A stretch of 32,390 nucleotides of DNA from Lysobacterales bacterium (lineage in GTDB: Bacteria; Pseudomonadota; Gammaproteobacteria; Xanthomonadales; SZUA-36), in contig SHZL01000003.1 of assembly GCA_009692275.1 (NCBI GenBank), positions 1-32,390 on the forward strand. Direction: 5' to 3'. The notes under the pieces are model-generated. The model saw only the letters and a program-made list of their open reading frames with translations, had not been told where the DNA came from and did not search any database. Every line of letters starts with the position of its first letter. Position 1 is the first letter of the stretch. Below are positions 15,348 through 22,474 of the stretch, piece by piece. A program made the translations under genes and the position numbers.

Positions 15348-16115
15348 GTGAATTCGCCTGGACTGCTGATACACCCCGTAACGGACCTGCCGCTGGTCCG
15401 TAGCGGAGACAATCTCGCGCTGCTGATCGGCACTGCCTGTGATCGTGTCGGCTTCGCCCTGCAGGATGGTGACGTGCTGGTCCTGGCGCAGAAGATCGTA
15501 TCCAAAGCGGAAGGCCGGCAGGTGCTGCTGGCTGATGTTGAGGCTTCCCCGGAAGCGGTGAAACTTGCCAAAGAAGTGGACAAGGACCCAAGGCTGGTTG
15601 AACTTGTCCTGCGGGAATCGGACACCATCATACGCAAGACCCGCGGCGTGCTGATCGTGCGCCACCGCTTGGGCATCGTCAGCGCCAACGCGGGGATTGA
15701 TCAATCCAATATCTCCCACGACGAAGGCGAGTCGGCACTGCTGCTGCCGCTGGATCCGGACCAGTCCGCCCGGCGCTTGCGCGCTGACTTTGCCGCGGAC
15801 CACAACTTAAACCTCGGTATCATCATCAGCGACAGCATCAACCGTCCGTGGCGCATGGGCACCGTTGGCATCGCCATCGGCAGCGCGGGCATTACGGTAC
15901 TTGATGACCGGCGCGGACAGGCCGACATGTTTGGCCGGGAACTCAAAGTCACGATGATCAACCGCGCGGACTCAATTGCGACAGCAGCCATGCTGGTGAT
16001 GGGTGAAACCACCGAACGCGTCCCGGCCGCCATAGTGCGGGGCTTTCCTGCCGAAAACTCTTCGCAGGGAGCTGCGGACAGCCTGCGGCCCCTGGCCGAA
16101 GACTTGTTCAGGTAA
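15348..16115 (+). CDS. cofE: CofE: F420-0:gamma-glutamyl ligase, single domain
   Basis: Adds L-glutamates to F420-0 using GTP, giving the polyglutamate tail. At 255 residues it is the stand-alone CofE form. Motifs include QKIVSKAEGR (48-57), VSANAGIDQSN (111-121) and ISDSINRPWRMGTVGIAIGSAG (about 158-179). It lacks the C-terminal FMN nitroreductase-like domain of actinobacterial FbiB, which reduces dehydro-F420-0. The GTG start is the first possible after an in-frame TAA at 15324-15326. The stop is 2 bases from the cofD start, so the two are cotranscribed and probably coupled. Confidence 0.96.
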   Translation: MNSPGLLIHPVTDLPLVRSGDNLALLIGTACDRVGFALQDGDVLVLAQKIVSKAEGRQVLLADVEASPEAVKLAKEVDKDPRLVELVLRESDTIIRKTRGVLIVRHRLGIVSANAGIDQSNISHDEGESALLLPLDPDQSARRLRADFAADHNLNLGIIISDSINRPWRMGTVGIAIGSAGITVLDDRRGQADMFGRELKVTMINRADSIATAAMLVMGETTERVPAAIVRGFPAENSSQGAADSLRPLAEDLFR

Positions 16116-16117
16116 GC

Positions 16118-17071
16118 ATGAGCACGGGGCGATATCTCGCCATCACCGGTGGCGTGGGCGGCGCCAAGCTGGCACTGGGTCTCTCTAAAATCCTGCCGCC
16201 TGAGCAATTGGCGTTTGCGGTCAACACCGGTGATGATTTCCGCCATCTTGGCCTGCTTATCTCGCCGGATATCGATACCCTGATGTATACCCTCAGCGGC
16301 GACAACAATACCGAGACCGGCTGGGGCAGGAAAGGCGAAAGCTGGCAGTTCATGGACGCGCTGGCGCAACTGGGTGGCGAGACCTGGTTTCAGCTCGGGG
16401 ACAAGGACCTTGCCCTGCATGTCGAGCGCACCCGCAGGCTGGCAGCCGGAGAGTCGCTCACACGTTGCACCTCGGCCCTCGCCGCGTCGCTGGGCATAGC
16501 GCATCCCATCTGGCCCATGTCCGATGACAGCGTAAGCACACAGGTGCTCACGGCCGGCGGGCCGCTGGCTTTCCAGCACTATTTCGTGCGCGACAAGTGC
16601 GTTCCGGTGGTCACGGGCTTTGCATTCCAGGGTTCAGGCAACGCGAGGATCAACTTGGAAATACTCCACTGGCTGGACCAGCCTGACCTCGCCGGCGTGA
16701 TCCTTTGCCCTTCCAATCCCTTCGTCAGCATTGATCCCCTGCTCTCACTGCCCGGCATGCGCGAGCGCCTGGCAAGGTGCGAGGCGCCCGTCATTGCGGT
16801 GTCACCCATTGTTGCCGGCGCCGCCATCAAGGGGCCTGCCGCCAAGATGATGCATGAACTGTCACTACCCGTTTCGGCCACTGCGGTACTGCGCCACTAT
16901 GCCGATTTCCTCGATGGCTTTATCGTGGACGAGCGCGACAGCGAGTTGCAGGCTGAACTGGACTCGTCCGGAGTCGCCATCAAAAATGCGCAGACCGTGA
17001 TGGACAGCCTGGAGGACCGCGTTGCGCTGGCCCGGGTTTGCGTGGAGTTTTGTGCCAGCCTGCCGTTCTAG
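16118..17071 (+). CDS. cofD: CofD: 2-phospho-L-lactate (or related) transferase
   Basis: Transfers the phosphoacid moiety from the CofC-made GDP-linked donor to Fo, forming F420-0 or a dehydro/3PG analogue. The 317-residue protein has the family signature GGVGGAKL (11-18), NTGDDF (36-41), SPDIDTLMYTL (49-59) and CPSNPFVSIDPLL. It is the last gene of the pgl-fgd-cofE-cofD group and converges on the amidohydrolase operon. With FbiC, CofC and CofE it completes the known core set for F420 assembly. Confidence 0.96.
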   Translation: MSTGRYLAITGGVGGAKLALGLSKILPPEQLAFAVNTGDDFRHLGLLISPDIDTLMYTLSGDNNTETGWGRKGESWQFMDALAQLGGETWFQLGDKDLALHVERTRRLAAGESLTRCTSALAASLGIAHPIWPMSDDSVSTQVLTAGGPLAFQHYFVRDKCVPVVTGFAFQGSGNARINLEILHWLDQPDLAGVILCPSNPFVSIDPLLSLPGMRERLARCEAPVIAVSPIVAGAAIKGPAAKMMHELSLPVSATAVLRHYADFLDGFIVDERDSELQAELDSSGVAIKNAQTVMDSLEDRVALARVCVEFCASLPF

Positions 17072-17103
17072 CCCTAAGTTCTAGCCCTAAGTTCAAGCCT
17101 GAA
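17065..17103. repeat. Three imperfect 13-bp direct repeats between convergent operons
   Basis: GTTCTAGCCCTAA occurs twice back to back (17065-17077, 17078-17090), followed by a diverged GTTCAAGCCTGAA (17091-17103). The first copy contains the cofD stop. A short palindrome, GCCTGA-AGC-TCAGGC (17097-17111), overlaps the stop codon of the convergent gene and may form the ending hairpin. Confidence 0.7.
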
Positions 17104-17105
17104 GC

Positions 17106-18137
17106 TCAGGCCAGTCGATAGAAGCGCGTCGCCGTATGGTGGAATAAAGCACTGCGTTCTGATGCGGAATATTCCGCAGTGAGGCGCTTGAACGCATTCC
17201 ACAATACCGTGTAGGAACACGATGCCTTGTCCACCGGAAAATCGCTCTCGAACATGCAGCGCCCGGCGCCGAACAATTCTATGCAGGCGCGGAAATAAGG
17301 TGTCATGGCCGCGGCCAGCTCAGCTGAACTGGGTGGCGCGGCGCTCTTGTGCCAGCCAAACCCTGCCGACGTCAGGGTCCGGCCACCGAGCTTGACGCAG
17401 ACGTTTTCGCAGCGGGCCAGTTCCGCCATGTCCCTGCGCCATGCATTGAACACTTCTTCGCGCTGCCCGGCATATGGGCCTATGCCCAGTGGACCAGCCA
17501 TGTGGTTTAGAGCTATGGGCAGCTGTGGGAAGGCTTGTGCCAGTTCGGTGAGCTGCGGGATTTGCGGATGGAACAGCCAGGCGTCAAAGCTCAGGCCCAG
17601 GCCTTGCACGCAGGCCAGTCCCTGGCGGAAGTCCGCAGTCTGCAACAGGTTCCATAGCGGCTTCGTATGGGCGTTGTGCACCTGCTCGCTCGCATCCCAG
17701 GCACTGGCATGGCGCACGCCGCGAAAGCGTTTGCTCGCCGCCCTGTGGGCTTCGAGCACAGGCTGCACTGCAGCGCCCAGTGCCAGGTCCGCAAAACCGA
17801 CTATGCCGGCCGCCACGTTGACCTGCCCACCCGGCACATTAGTCTTCCCCGCCGGGGCCGGATACACGCCGGCGACACTATCGACGAATTCGGTTTCTCC
17901 TGCCGGCCTGAGTTCAACCGGACCCTCCGTGCGGTAGAACTGCAGGCACTCCACGAACACGCTGCTGACCACCTTGTGGCCGCCCCCAACATTTCCGCTG
18001 ATATCCTGCAGGAATTCATCGACGAGGTAGCGGTTATCGGGGTAATCCCACAGATGATGGTGGCAGTCGCAGATGGGCAGTTCCGGTTCGAGCACAGCCT
18101 CCCGGGTCAGCTCCAGCCAGGCACTCCGGTCGGGCAT
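17106..18137 (-). CDS. Amidohydrolase_2 family TIM-barrel hydrolase (COG3618 type)
   Basis: 343-residue cytoplasmic hydrolase. It opens with ICDCHHHLWDYP (metal-binding H26 and H28), has ALNHMAGPLG in the middle and CMFESDFPVDKAS near the end, which carries the expected metal- or base-binding Asp. Relatives include 2-pyrone-4,6-dicarboxylate lactonase, L-fucono- and rhamnonolactonases and decarboxylase-like enzymes. It is the last gene of the ten-gene catabolic operon, 2 bases after the DUF35 gene, so a lactone or ring-cleavage product of that pathway is a reasonable substrate. The exact reaction is unknown. Confidence 0.85.
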   Translation of the reverse strand: MPDRSAWLELTREAVLEPELPICDCHHHLWDYPDNRYLVDEFLQDISGNVGGGHKVVSSVFVECLQFYRTEGPVELRPAGETEFVDSVAGVYPAPAGKTNVPGGQVNVAAGIVGFADLALGAAVQPVLEAHRAASKRFRGVRHASAWDASEQVHNAHTKPLWNLLQTADFRQGLACVQGLGLSFDAWLFHPQIPQLTELAQAFPQLPIALNHMAGPLGIGPYAGQREEVFNAWRRDMAELARCENVCVKLGGRTLTSAGFGWHKSAAPPSSAELAAAMTPYFRACIELFGAGRCMFESDFPVDKASCSYTVLWNAFKRLTAEYSASERSALFHHTATRFYRLA

Positions 18138-18139
18138 GC

Positions 18140-18562
18140 TCAGGGCGCCGGCCCCGCCGGCTTGAATACGGGCACAGTGACTTGTTCCGACCAGGCCGCA
18201 AACGCTACCTCGACGCGCAATCCGCTGCGCACCTCATCCGCGTCGCATCCGTTCACCTGGCTCATCATCACCGGGCCCTCATCCAGCTTGATCAATGCAA
18301 TGACGTACGGAACATCGGCTGCATAGGCCTCCGCAACCGGTCGCCGCACCACGGTCCAGGTCGTCACGGTGCCGAATCCGCTGGCCTGCTCCCACGCGGG
18401 TTCGCGCGCCATGCACCCGGTGCAAAAACTGCGCGGATAGAACTGGTACTGGCCACAGTTGCCGCAATGCTGGATGAGCAACTGGTGTTTGCGGCAGGCA
18501 TCCCAGTAGACCCGGCTGACCGGGGTTGGATGTGGCAGGAATTTTTCCGTGTTCGCTGTCAT
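18140..18562 (-). CDS. Zn-ribbon/OB-fold DUF35 protein, partner of the thiolase-like protein
   Basis: 140-residue protein with a rubredoxin-like zinc ribbon (C33-GN-C36 and C47-TG-C50) followed by an OB-fold (GTVTTWTVV, VPYVIALIKLDEGP). DUF35 proteins form complexes with thiolase-fold enzymes: acetoacetyl-CoA synthesis complexes in archaea, and the Ltp2 aldolase with the ChsH2 C-terminus in steroid side-chain degradation. Its start overlaps the thiolase stop by one base, the usual arrangement for such pairs. It should be needed for the neighbour's activity or substrate channelling. Confidence 0.9.
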   Translation of the reverse strand: MTANTEKFLPHPTPVSRVYWDACRKHQLLIQHCGNCGQYQFYPRSFCTGCMAREPAWEQASGFGTVTTWTVVRRPVAEAYAADVPYVIALIKLDEGPVMMSQVNGCDADEVRSGLRVEVAFAAWSEQVTVPVFKPAGPAP

Positions 18563-19737
18563 CAGTCCCGCTCCCTGCCCAGTATCAAGGTGGAGTGGCT
18601 GGACATGATGCCACCCTGAGCATGGACCAATGCAATCTCCGCCTCCCCGACCTGTCGCTCGCCGGCAGCGTGGCGCAATTGGGTCACAGCTTCCGTCAGG
18701 GCAAAAATTGCACCCGGGTGTCCAGGATGACAGTGCGACAGCAGCCCGCCATGGGTATTCATCGGCAGTGAGCCTTCCAGCGCAGTTTCACCTGCTGCCA
18801 CAAACGAACCTGCCTCGCCCTTGGCGCAAAAGCCGAGATCTTCGAGCTCGATCAGCACCACCGGGGTAAAGCAGTCATATATTCCCGCGACGTCGATATC
18901 TGCCGGACCCAGCCCTGCCATGTGGAATGCCCGGCGTCCTGAATCAGCCGCAGCTGAAGTGGTCAGGTCGTGCGCCTGGCTGATGTGTTCATGGCTATGA
19001 CCTTCTCCTGCGCCCAGCAGATACACCGGGTGATGCCGGAAATTTTTCGCCCGGCTGGCCGAAGTAAGGATAACTGCCGCACCACCGTCGGATACCAGCG
19101 AACAGTCCAGCAGGTGCAGCGGATCGGCGATCATGCGCGAATTGAGTACATCATCGATGCTGATCAGGTCGCGCATTTGCGCAGCGGGATTCCGCGCCGC
19201 ATGCCTGCGCGCGTGCACGGCTACCGCGGCAAACTGCTCCGGCGTTGTTCCATAGGTATCCATGTGGGCGCGGGCAATCAGCGCGTAGTAGGCCGGCACC
19301 GTTGGCCCGTAGGGAATCTCGAATTCGCGGTGCCCGGTGGACGACTGCATCTGCATGGCCTGGTCACGGCTCAGCCCGCTGCGCAGGCTGTCGGCGAGGC
19401 AGATCAGTACCGTTTCGCACACACCTGCCGCGATGGCATTGGCGGCGTGGAACAGGCTGGAATAGGTCGTGCCCCCGCCGGCGCTGGCGCTGATACAGTA
19501 GCGCGGAAAAATCTGCAGGTACTCGGCCAGCACTTCCGCCTGGTACATGTGCGGCTCGGCCATGGAATTACAGGTAACCAGGCCGTCCACCTCGTCCTTG
19601 CTCATGCCGGCATCGTCCAGCGCACGCAAAGCCGCCTCGATGCACAGTTCGGTGGAGCTCAGTCCCGGCACCTTGCCGACTTCGGTGTCGGCCGCTCCGA
19701 CAATTGCTACTTTGCCACGCAGGGTATCCACGCCCAC
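18562..19737 (-). CDS. Thiolase-fold protein lacking the nucleophilic Cys (Ltp2/SCP-x-like)
   Basis: 391-residue thiolase superfamily protein (KVAIVGAADTEVG start; GGLLSHCHPGHPGAIF and HAQGGIMSSHSTLILGRE at the end). The position of the catalytic cysteine in true thiolases (C-x-x-G) reads SASAGGGTT (residues 83-91), and the C-terminal CxG is replaced by HAQGG. Both reactive cysteines therefore seem absent, as in the Ltp2-like retro-aldolases that release acetyl- or propionyl-CoA without thiolysis. The DUF35 partner next door fits this. The start is GTG, 6 bases after the upstream MaoC gene. Alternative: a non-aldolase SCP-x-type acyltransferase using another residue. Fold is certain, reaction inferred. 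Confidence 0.88.
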   Translation of the reverse strand: MGVDTLRGKVAIVGAADTEVGKVPGLSSTELCIEAALRALDDAGMSKDEVDGLVTCNSMAEPHMYQAEVLAEYLQIFPRYCISASAGGGTTYSSLFHAANAIAAGVCETVLICLADSLRSGLSRDQAMQMQSSTGHREFEIPYGPTVPAYYALIARAHMDTYGTTPEQFAAVAVHARRHAARNPAAQMRDLISIDDVLNSRMIADPLHLLDCSLVSDGGAAVILTSASRAKNFRHHPVYLLGAGEGHSHEHISQAHDLTTSAAADSGRRAFHMAGLGPADIDVAGIYDCFTPVVLIELEDLGFCAKGEAGSFVAAGETALEGSLPMNTHGGLLSHCHPGHPGAIFALTEAVTQLRHAAGERQVGEAEIALVHAQGGIMSSHSTLILGRERD

Positions 19738-19743
19738 TCCGGT

Positions 19744-20166
19744 CTACACGCTGCGCCGCGGAAAGCACACGGTGGCGTCGCCGGGCAGGATTTCTTCACC
19801 TTTCTGGTTCCTGATGAACAACTTGAGCGTGACCCGGCCTTGCGCAGCATCCACTGCAGTGACCGCGCCGCCGGAATACAGCACATCACCAATATATGCA
19901 GCCTTGCGGTTGCGGTATTCGAGCGATTCCAGGTCGCCATCTTCGCCCAGCCAGTCGGTCACGCACTGGCTCAGCCAGTCGCCCATTTGCGGCCCGGCAA
20001 TCACGAGGCCAGGGTAGCCTTCCACTGCGGTAGCATAGGGATAATCAAAATGAATGCGGTGTGCATTCCACAGCACGGCGTTGTACAGGAACAGCTCCAC
20101 GTTATCTACCTTGAACTCGCGCTCCGGCAGGGCATCACCCGGATGAATTTGGTCGATTCGTGCCAC
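19744..20166 (-). CDS. MaoC-like hot-dog protein (enoyl-CoA hydratase half)
   Basis: 140-residue single hot-dog domain. The stretch LYNAVLWNAHRIHFDYPYAT (about 27-46), followed by EGYPGLVIAGP, resembles the hydratase-2/mesaconyl-CoA-hydratase helix with its catalytic Asp/His region. It probably pairs with the protein encoded just upstream to form a two-part hydratase, as MaoC halves do in HadAB and ChsH1/ChsH2. GTG start, overlapping the upstream stop by one base (TAGTG). The likely role is hydration of an alpha,beta-unsaturated acyl-CoA made by the acyl-CoA dehydrogenase of the operon. Confidence 0.82.
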   Translation of the reverse strand: MARIDQIHPGDALPEREFKVDNVELFLYNAVLWNAHRIHFDYPYATAVEGYPGLVIAGPQMGDWLSQCVTDWLGEDGDLESLEYRNRKAAYIGDVLYSGGAVTAVDAAQGRVTLKLFIRNQKGEEILPGDATVCFPRRSV

Positions 20167-20621
20167 TATCGCATGATCCGGGTGGTTTTTTCAGTGACTA
20201 CCGGCAAGCCTTTGGCGTTGACGACTTCCGTCGTGACTTCGTAAAAAATCAACGGGCCCTGCGCGCCCTGTTTCTCATGAATATCCGTCAGGGTGCGCGT
20301 AGCTACCAGTACATCGCCGGGAAAGATGCGCTGGTGCCAGGTCAGTTTCACGCCACCCGCCATCGCCCGCTTGAGCGGGAATTCCGGCACCAGCGGGTCA
20401 ATCGAAATTCCGTCCGGCGTCAGCTGGTCCAGTTCAACCACATCCCAGAACAATGAAATATGGAACATGGGCGGAGCTTCATCACCTGCCAGGTATTTCT
20501 TCCCGCGCTGGCCAGTGGCAACGGCATACTTGCGAATATCCCGGCGCGTGACGAGTTCTGTCCTTGGCGGGGAGGACTTACCAATATGTGCCAGCAATCC
20601 AGGATTGAGCAGGCTGGTCAA
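20166..20621 (-). CDS. FAS1-like/MaoC N-terminal dehydratase-domain protein
   Basis: Hot-dog protein of the MaoC_dehydrat_N type (PPRTELVTRRDIRKYAVATGQ, FWDVVELDQLTPDG, MAGGVKLTWHQRIFPGDVL). This class lacks the catalytic helix and works as the structural half of a heterodimeric hydratase, here with the product of 19744-20166. The TTG at 20621 forms a TTGA overlap with the SnoaL-gene stop and gives MTSLLNPGLLAHIGKSSPP, like family N-termini. An ATG at 20663 would add 14 residues and overlap the upstream gene by 46 bases; neither has a strong ribosome-binding site. Confidence 0.82.
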   Translation of the reverse strand: MTSLLNPGLLAHIGKSSPPRTELVTRRDIRKYAVATGQRGKKYLAGDEAPPMFHISLFWDVVELDQLTPDGISIDPLVPEFPLKRAMAGGVKLTWHQRIFPGDVLVATRTLTDIHEKQGAQGPLIFYEVTTEVVNAKGLPVVTEKTTRIMR

Positions 20622-21031
20622 AACGGAACGTCGAGCGCGAGGTGCCGCACTGCGATCTGCCATTGGCCATCGACTTTCTTCACCAGGTCACGATACACGC
20701 CGCTGGTCATGACGTTGATCTTGCCGTGCTCGGACTGGAATGCCACCAGGTTGGACACGACCCTGGCCGAACCTTCCTCAGCCGATTCAAAGTAGATATT
20801 GGAGATCACGTGGCGGCGATCTTCAGTGTGTGCGTTCATCGAGTCGGTCATCAGCTTCATGATGGCCTCGCGGCCAACAAACGGAGGAATTTCCCCTGCG
20901 CCCTTGATCTCCAGCTCAAAGCGGGCATCGCTGGTGAAACACGGCTCCATGAGCGCGACATTGCGCTGGTCCAGGCCGGAAACGGCTTTGGCAAGCACTT
21001 CGTGAATGGCAATGATGTCTATGGGGTTCAT
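20618..21031 (-). CDS. SnoaL-like/NTF2-fold protein
   Basis: 137-residue protein of the SnoaL/ketosteroid-isomerase-like alpha+beta barrel group (EVLAKAVSGLDQRNVALMEP, FTSDARFELEI, RRHVISNIYFE, SGVYRDLVKKVDGQWQIAVR). Members are isomerases, dehydratases or binding proteins for hydrophobic ring compounds; no decisive catalytic set is recognisable. ATG preceded by AGGAAAA. It lies between the regulator and the hydratase pair. A similar fold is encoded again at 31780-32307. Confidence 0.78.
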   Translation of the reverse strand: MNPIDIIAIHEVLAKAVSGLDQRNVALMEPCFTSDARFELEIKGAGEIPPFVGREAIMKLMTDSMNAHTEDRRHVISNIYFESAEEGSARVVSNLVAFQSEHGKINVMTSGVYRDLVKKVDGQWQIAVRHLALDVPF

Positions 21032-21062
21032 GGCTTTTCCTGTCAGGTCAAATTACGTGGGC

Positions 21063-21671
21063 TTATTTAAAATCGGCCATTTCCAGCACACTGGCATGGA
21101 ACAGCCTGCGGGCCTGTAGCAAATCCAGCCAGCCATCAAAGTATGCGGCCGTGCGCAAGCCAATCAGCAGGGCGTAGGCAACTTCAGCGTGGTCGCTGGC
21201 TTCCGCCGGTTTGCACCCCGCCTGCCTGAACAACTCCTCCAGGTAGTTCTTGCAAAAGAGATCCAGCGCGGATTTTTCGGCATGCAACTGGCGGTCATGC
21301 ACGGCCACGCCAAAACACTCCAGCATGAATCCTGTCTCTGAGTTGGCGATGCCCTTGCCGGCAAAGAACAGATCCGCCAGGTAGTCTACCTGTTGCGCCG
21401 GGCTCGCCTTGCGGAAGCTGTTGATACGCTCGATGATGCGTTGCGACACCACATTGAAATAATGCGCGAGGATGGCGTCCTTGCCGGAAAAATAATAAAG
21501 CAGATGGCTGGCGGTCATTCCCGCCTTGCGCGCTACATCCCGCAGCGTGGTGCTGGAGTAGCCGTTGCGGATGATGCAGTCGTGAAAGGCTTCCAGGATC
21601 AATTCCCGCCGGTTGTCCCCGCGGGAACCGGCCAGGACACTGGGATCTTCTACTTTCACTCTTGTGGTCAT
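21063..21671 (-). CDS. TetR-family transcriptional regulator
   Basis: 202-residue regulator. The N-terminal helix-turn-helix is clear at about residues 20-66 (RRELILEAFHDCIIRNGYSS, TTLRDVARKAGMTASHLLYY, FSGKDAILAHYF). The C-terminal all-helical ligand domain is unremarkable. It sits inside the catabolic operon, 50 bases after the SDR gene, so it probably controls that operon, perhaps in response to a CoA-ester intermediate. The palindromes at 24580-24594 and 13351-13365 are candidate sites; nothing in the sequence proves that this protein binds them. Confidence 0.92.
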   Translation of the reverse strand: MTTRVKVEDPSVLAGSRGDNRRELILEAFHDCIIRNGYSSTTLRDVARKAGMTASHLLYYFSGKDAILAHYFNVVSQRIIERINSFRKASPAQQVDYLADLFFAGKGIANSETGFMLECFGVAVHDRQLHAEKSALDLFCKNYLEELFRQAGCKPAEASDHAEVAYALLIGLRTAAYFDGWLDLLQARRLFHASVLEMADFK

Positions 21672-21721
21672 ATGTGCCTGGAACCCGGGAAACTTTCACC
21701 AGCCCTGAACTACTAGTGGCC

Positions 21722-22474
21722 TCAAAGCTTACTGGATTCACCTCCGTCAATCACGAAAACACTGCCGGTAACGAAATTGGCGCTGGCCGAGGACAGGTAA
21801 CAAATCAGCGGGCCAATTTCGTGAATTTCTCCCATGCGCCGCGCGGGTATTTTTCTCAGGCGGCGCTCCAGCATTTCAGCGGATTCCAGTACTGCCTTTT
21901 GTGCATCGGTCACGAACGCGCCGGGTGCAATGGCGTTGACCTGCACGCCCTTGCTGGCCCATTCAGCCGCCAGCGCCTTGGTAAACTGCAGCAAAGCCCC
22001 CTTGGACGACGAATACGAAACCAGTCCCGCCTTGCCCAAAATCCCGGAGGTCGAGGCGATATTAATGATCTTGCCGGTCCCCCTCGCGACCATGTGCTTG
22101 CCGGCAGCGCGCGCCAGCACCGCGGGTGCCGTAATGTTTACCGCCAGCACCCGGTCCCATTCGCTCTCATCCTGCTCAAGAAACGCCCCGGCGGGAGCAA
22201 TGCCGGCGTTGTTGACGACCACGTCGAGCCGCCCAAAGCGCTCAATCGCAATCTGCGGCAAGGCAGCAACGGCCGCCCGGTCCTGCATGTCGCAGGTCTG
22301 GATAGCCACGAGACCGGGGTGATCCGCCGCAAGTTGCTCAAGTTCTTCGGTAGACCGAGCTACGGCAAGGACGCTCGCGCCCTGCTCCGCCAGCGCAACG
22401 GCGGCCGCCCGCCCCAGCCCGCGACTGGCGCCGGTGACAATGGCTACCTTGCCTTCGAGTGCGAAGTCGATCAC
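21722..22474 (-). CDS. Short-chain dehydrogenase/reductase (FabG-like)
   Basis: 250-residue classical SDR, NAD(P)-dependent. TGASRGLG at 14-21 binds the cofactor, NNAG is at 88-91, and the catalytic Ser141, Tyr154 and Lys158 are in IINIAS and VSYSSSK. The likely role is oxidation of a 3-hydroxyacyl-CoA or ring hydroxyl before the thiolase-like step. The GTG start overlaps the acyl-CoA dehydrogenase stop by four bases (GTGA). Specific substrate unknown. Confidence 0.92.
   Translation of the reverse strand: MIDFALEGKVAIVTGASRGLGRAAAVALAEQGASVLAVARSTEELEQLAADHPGLVAIQTCDMQDRAAVAALPQIAIERFGRLDVVVNNAGIAPAGAFLEQDESEWDRVLAVNITAPAVLARAAGKHMVARGTGKIINIASTSGILGKAGLVSYSSSKGALLQFTKALAAEWASKGVQVNAIAPGAFVTDAQKAVLESAEMLERRLRKIPARRMGEIHEIGPLICYLSSASANFVTGSVFVIDGGESSKL

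Noticed and set aside
15348..16115. Full FbiB (CofE plus nitroreductase)
   Set aside because: The frame ends after the CofE domain and cofD begins 2 bases later.
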